Positions 60,959-64,000 of a DNA stretch of 64,000 nucleotides are shown piece after piece (positions within the stretch are counted from its first letter, which is position 1; every line of letters starts with the position of its first letter). Source of the DNA: G963665185 sp049723905 (GTDB lineage: Bacteria > Desulfobacterota > Desulfovibrionia > Desulfovibrionales > Desulfovibrionaceae); assembly GCF_049723905.1 (NCBI RefSeq), contig NZ_JBJKFD010000001.1, positions 992,001-1,056,000 of the forward strand. Direction: 5' to 3'. A model generated the notes under the pieces. The model did not search any database. It had not been told where the DNA came from and was given only the letters and a program-made list of their open reading frames with translations. The position numbers were made by a program, and so were the translations under genes.

Positions 60959-61921
60959 ATGAGCAAGGGTACCTGCTTAGTAACAGGTTGTGCCGGATTC
61001 ATCGGCAGCCATCTTACCGAATACCTTTTGGACAACGACTGGTCCGTGGTGGGAGTGGACAATTTCTTTTCCGGCTACGCCCGCAACATGAGTACTTTTC
61101 AGGACCATCCGGCCTTCATTTTCATGAAGCGTGATATCCGTGATGCCAATCTGATCATGGAAATAACCGAAGATATCGGCCCATTGACGGCAATTTTTCA
61201 TCTTGCAGCAGTGGTCAGCGTTCCCTATTCCGTGGAACATCCGGAAGAGACCATGGAGATTAACTACAACGCATCCATTTCTCTGCTGGCAGACGCGTTT
61301 TCCGCCAATGTAGAAACATTCATCTTTGCCGGTTCCGCCGCAGAATACAGCGACACAAACATTATTCCGACACCAGAAGATGCAGCGACGGACAGCACCC
61401 GTCACAATAGTCCCTATGGGAAGGCAAAGTACCTGACATCCAAGGCTGTGGAAGCTTCGGGCCGTGGGTGTGCCCTGCGTTTTTTCAACATTTACGGCCC
61501 AAGACAGGACCCGGCCAGTCCCTACAGCGGTGTCATTTCGCGCTTCATCGAGCATGGCTTAAAGAATAAACCGCTTACCGTATTCGGCGACGGAGGACAG
61601 ACCCGCGACTTTCTGCACGTACATGATGCTGTCCGAGTCTATGCGTGCGCCGCAGGAATGGTAGCGAATCCCCCATTGCGTGGGATTTACAACGTAGGCA
61701 CAGGGTTGGTCACATCCATACTGGAGCTGGCAGCCACCCTGAAAATTGCTACCAATAATGACAAAGAGATTGAATTTCTTGATGAACGGCCGGGAGATAT
61801 CCGCCACTCTCTGGCCGACATTTCCAAACTCCTGCGCGATACCGACTTCCAGCCATCCCTGACTCTGGCTCAAGGCTTGGACGACACGGTTGTATGGGCC
61901 CAAAAAGAACTGAAGAAATAG
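60959..61921 (+). CDS. NAD-dependent sugar epimerase, PelX-like UDP-GlcNAc 4-epimerase candidate
   Basis: A 320-residue extended SDR. The cofactor loop is VTGCAGFIGSHLTEYL at the N-terminus, the catalytic tyrosine is in HNSPYGKAKYLTS (YxxxK), and the second substrate segment FNIYGPRQDPASPYSGVISR is as in UDP-sugar epimerases. It lies 32 bp after pelG with its own GGGAG ribosome site. In some Pseudomonas, PelX, a UDP-GlcNAc C4-epimerase, is linked to pel and supplies UDP-GalNAc; by position this gene is the likely counterpart. Substrate not proven. Confidence 0.75.
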   Translation: MSKGTCLVTGCAGFIGSHLTEYLLDNDWSVVGVDNFFSGYARNMSTFQDHPAFIFMKRDIRDANLIMEITEDIGPLTAIFHLAAVVSVPYSVEHPEETMEINYNASISLLADAFSANVETFIFAGSAAEYSDTNIIPTPEDAATDSTRHNSPYGKAKYLTSKAVEASGRGCALRFFNIYGPRQDPASPYSGVISRFIEHGLKNKPLTVFGDGGQTRDFLHVHDAVRVYACAAGMVANPPLRGIYNVGTGLVTSILELAATLKIATNNDKEIEFLDERPGDIRHSLADISKLLRDTDFQPSLTLAQGLDDTVVWAQKELKK

Positions 61922-61927
61922 AAAGGC

Positions 61928-62284
61928 CTAAACCAGGGTCGTGTCCTCATGGGCATAAGCCGGAGCGCAGCAGCACAGCATGACCAATGGCTCGTTTCCA
62001 GTGTTTCGGACACTATGCGGCGTTCCCGGCGGAATAAGCACAGTGTCTTTGGGGCTTATGGGAAAGGTCTCGTCACCAAGCCGCATTTCTCCGGCCCCGG
62101 ATGTCACGTGGTACAGCTCCTCCGTCTTCATATGCACATGGTGTTCAGTACTTTTCCCCGGTCCGACCTTGGCCTCGGCCAAACTCTGCTTACGAACGCA
62201 ATGCGTTCCAGGATGCATCAGCTCTCGAATTTCGGAAGCATCCTTGGTGATGTAAGGAACAATGTCGGCATAGCACGTTTTCAT
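61928..62284 (-). CDS. Cupin-fold protein
   Basis: A 118-residue single cupin domain with metal-binding pattern STEHHVHMKTEELYHVTSGA (His-x-His ... Glu) and a second box LIPPGTPHSVRNTG (His). GGAGAG precedes the ATG. The class includes sugar-phosphate isomerases and small-ligand sensors; the function is open. It converges on the epimerase gene with a 6-bp gap and no terminator between. It does not belong to the pel transcript. Confidence 0.8.
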   Translation of the reverse strand: MKTCYADIVPYITKDASEIRELMHPGTHCVRKQSLAEAKVGPGKSTEHHVHMKTEELYHVTSGAGEMRLGDETFPISPKDTVLIPPGTPHSVRNTGNEPLVMLCCCAPAYAHEDTTLV

Positions 62285-62321
62285 AGGCTCTCCTTATAGA
62301 AGCTCCAACAGATGTTCTCAC

Positions 62322-62385
62322 CAAAAAACAAAGGGGTTTTACGTACCGGAAAAGTCTTTCAACTCTATCCGCTGTAAAACCCCTT
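62322..62385 (-). terminator. Terminator of the PBP1A gene
   Basis: A 12-bp perfect stem AAGGGGTTTTAC / GTAAAACCCCTT (62331-62342 with 62374-62385) closes a 31-nt loop. On the minus strand it is followed by TGTTTTTTGG, a good T-run, 36 bp after the PBP stop. Confidence 0.75.
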
Positions 62386-62420
62386 GTTCAATTTCGTTAC
62401 GCCGGTTGTCCGGCTGCCTT

Positions 62421-64000
62421 TTAGAATATCTGCTTGAAGAGATCTTCTCCCTGCGTCTTTTCACCTTCAAGTGACGACGCACCGGTAGAAACCTCCGTAG
62501 GCTCGGTTCCTGTTTTAAAAGGCAAAAAGTAACTTTCCTCAGTATTGGGGCCTGCCAGCAAACCATTTTTTCCATCAATCCGAACCATGGTGATTCCAGA
62601 CGGCTGCGGAAAATCCTGGGACGGGTATTCGGCTTCGACAAGCTTCCGGTAATCGACCCATATGGAAGAGGCGGCACGCGATCCTGTCTCCCACTTGCCC
62701 ATGGCCCGATGATCGTCGAATCCGACATACACGCCGGTCAGCAGATAAGGCGTGTACCCCATGAACCAGGCATCGCGTTCGTCGTTACTGGTACCGGTTT
62801 TACCTGCCACAGGACGCTGCAATACCCTTGCGCGCCATCCCGTACCATCCTGTACAACCTGTTTCATCAATCCGGCCATAATGTAGGCCGTTTGTGGGCT
62901 GATGGCATCTTTAACTTCAGGCTCGCTGTTGAACAGTTCGTCTCCCCAAGCACTGGTAACACGCAGGATAAGACGCGGCTCGACGATGGTCCCTCCACGT
63001 GCAAAAGCAGAGTAGGCCTGGCAGAGATTAAGCAAAGTCACTTCAGCAGAACCTAGTGCCATGGACAGATCCTTTCGGAATTCTGCTTTCAGTCCAAGTG
63101 CCTGTCCGCGCTCTATAATCTTATCCAGGCCTATTTTCTGGGCAACACGGATAGTTACAAGGTTGCGCGATTTAACCAAGGCCGTCCGCAAGATAGTGGG
63201 GCCGTAAAATACGTTTTCAAAGTTTTCCGGCTTCCAGACCTTGTCGGTGCTATAGTCGGTATAAACAATAGGGGCATCCAGCATGACGGTTGCCGGAGTA
63301 AGACCGCTGTCGAAAGCCGCCGAGTAAACGATTGGTTTGAATGCAGACCCTGGCTGACGTTTTGCCTGTGTAGCCCGGTTGAACTGCGAACGGGCGAAAG
63401 AATAACCGCCAGAAAGCGCCACCACATTGCCGGAGTCCGGTTCCATGGAGACGATAGCTCCTTCCACGATGGGACGCTGCTGCAGCTTGAGCTGCCAAAC
63501 GTCGGGGTGGTCCTTGTCGCTATGCGGCTCTTCCGCAACTTCGGCCCAAACCACGTCACCGGGTTTGACCACAAGCGTTGCATCTTTGATGGAGGGGACT
63601 TCATCAGTAGCTTTTTTGATATCCGGTGTGCGACACCAATGCATGGTGGCCACGGAGATATATCCCTTGTACGTACCTATCCGGACCTTGGCCCCCAGCT
63701 TGTTTACCTCGGTAACAAGCACCTTGAACCATTCGCCCGGCGCGAGACTCCCCTCGGAAACGGCTTCCTCGGTCAAGAACGTGTCGTATTGATCCCGCGT
63801 AAGCGTTTCAAGAGGGCCATGCCATCCACGTCGCCTCGTAGACTCCTCAAGTCCACGCTTAAGCGCCCCTTCGGCAGCCACCTGATGGTGCAGATCGCAG
63901 GGCGTATAGATATGCAATCCGCCTTCATATACGGTATCTTCACCGTATTTTTCCACGGCCCAGCGACGAACCTCTTCCAGATAATATGGACCGTTCTGCC
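62421..64000 (-). CDS. mrcA: Class A penicillin-binding protein (PBP1A), C-terminal part, runs off the window end
   Basis: The minus-strand frame is open to base 64000 (…YYLEEVRRWAVEKYGED), so the N-terminal glycosyltransferase domain lies outside the window; about 526 codons are visible. Transpeptidase motifs are present: RQPGSAFKPIVYSA (SxxK), LVKSRNLVTIRVA (SxN) and VAGKTGTSNDERD (KTG). An OB-like insert (VGTYKGYISVATMHW region) precedes them, as in bacterial PBP1A. It cross-links peptidoglycan in the periplasm. The C-terminal tail is acidic and Thr/Ser-rich. Confidence 0.9.
   Translation of the reverse strand, partial: QNGPYYLEEVRRWAVEKYGEDTVYEGGLHIYTPCDLHHQVAAEGALKRGLEESTRRRGWHGPLETLTRDQYDTFLTEEAVSEGSLAPGEWFKVLVTEVNKLGAKVRIGTYKGYISVATMHWCRTPDIKKATDEVPSIKDATLVVKPGDVVWAEVAEEPHSDKDHPDVWQLKLQQRPIVEGAIVSMEPDSGNVVALSGGYSFARSQFNRATQAKRQPGSAFKPIVYSAAFDSGLTPATVMLDAPIVYTDYSTDKVWKPENFENVFYGPTILRTALVKSRNLVTIRVAQKIGLDKIIERGQALGLKAEFRKDLSMALGSAEVTLLNLCQAYSAFARGGTIVEPRLILRVTSAWGDELFNSEPEVKDAISPQTAYIMAGLMKQVVQDGTGWRARVLQRPVAGKTGTSNDERDAWFMGYTPYLLTGVYVGFDDHRAMGKWETGSRAASSIWVDYRKLVEAEYPSQDFPQPSGITMVRIDGKNGLLAGPNTEESYFLPFKTGTEPTEVSTGASSLEGEKTQGEDLFKQIF

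Noticed and set aside
1..64000. CRISPR arrays, rRNA, integrase-bounded islands and replication origins
   Set aside because: No regularly spaced repeats, rRNA sequence, tRNA-adjacent integrase gene or DnaA-box cluster was found by reading; the only mobile DNA that I can support is the two insertion sequences.

Overview
This 64-kb window is chromosomal DNA from a Gram-negative anaerobe, most likely a member of the Desulfovibrionaceae (sulfate-reducing Desulfobacterota). The evidence is the gene order ftsH-folP-cdaA-cdaR-glmM-galU, which I know from Desulfovibrio genomes, a selenocysteine tRNA just upstream of it, heptose-based LPS synthesis (hldE), frequent GTG and TTG starts, and tightly overlapping genes. 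No rRNA, CRISPR array, phage structural gene or replication origin was seen.

Layout. (1) 1-4455, plus strand: glycosyltransferases and a histidine phosphatase, a surface-glycan cluster entered mid-gene. (2) 4705-16285, plus strand: an unusual operon with an FtsX-like permease, a LolD/MacB-type ATPase, a 1628-residue protein joining a degenerate M28-peptidase-like domain to an FtsX permease, two large paralogous multispanning proteins resembling OPT-type peptide transporters, an unrecognised soluble protein and a stand-alone PqqD-like protein. No assigned function is known to me, and it is the best candidate for an undescribed system. (3) 16292-19031: an IS-rich patch. A 736-bp IS1595-family element has a perfect 8-bp target duplication and an amber codon in its transposase. 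A 1265-bp IS3-family element lies between hldE and the likely hldE terminator. (4) 19068-22317: hldE, a nitroreductase, mntP and selC. (5) 22582-34096: housekeeping genes (ftsH, folP, c-di-AMP synthesis, glmM, galU, priA, a PP2C-type phosphatase). (6) 34097-35664: an AT-rich, gene-poor stretch with two paralogous small HTH genes and a possible zinc-binding microprotein. (7) 35665-38890: an Smr protein, a class II aldolase and an orphan sensor kinase. (8) 38902-45911, minus strand: a compact operon of murJ, a TrmN6-like methyltransferase and a DUF3795-like protein, followed by a split Rad50/Mre11-like module. In that module the Walker A half with a C-terminal CxxC hook and the Walker B half are separate genes, with a nuclease-like phosphoesterase, a coiled-coil protein and a CPBP protease between them. 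(9) 46228-61921, plus strand: a complete Pel exopolysaccharide locus in a split form, including a second, shortened PelA-like gene, then a PelX-like epimerase. (10) 61928-64000, minus strand: a cupin and the C-terminal part of a class A penicillin-binding protein.

The genes are mainly about the envelope: glycan building blocks (glmM, galU, hldE, epimerase), lipid II flipping and cross-linking (murJ, PBP1A), an exopolysaccharide synthesis and export machine under c-di-GMP control (PelD), and a novel membrane complex. Function calls rest on motifs and context that I read by eye, since no database search was possible.
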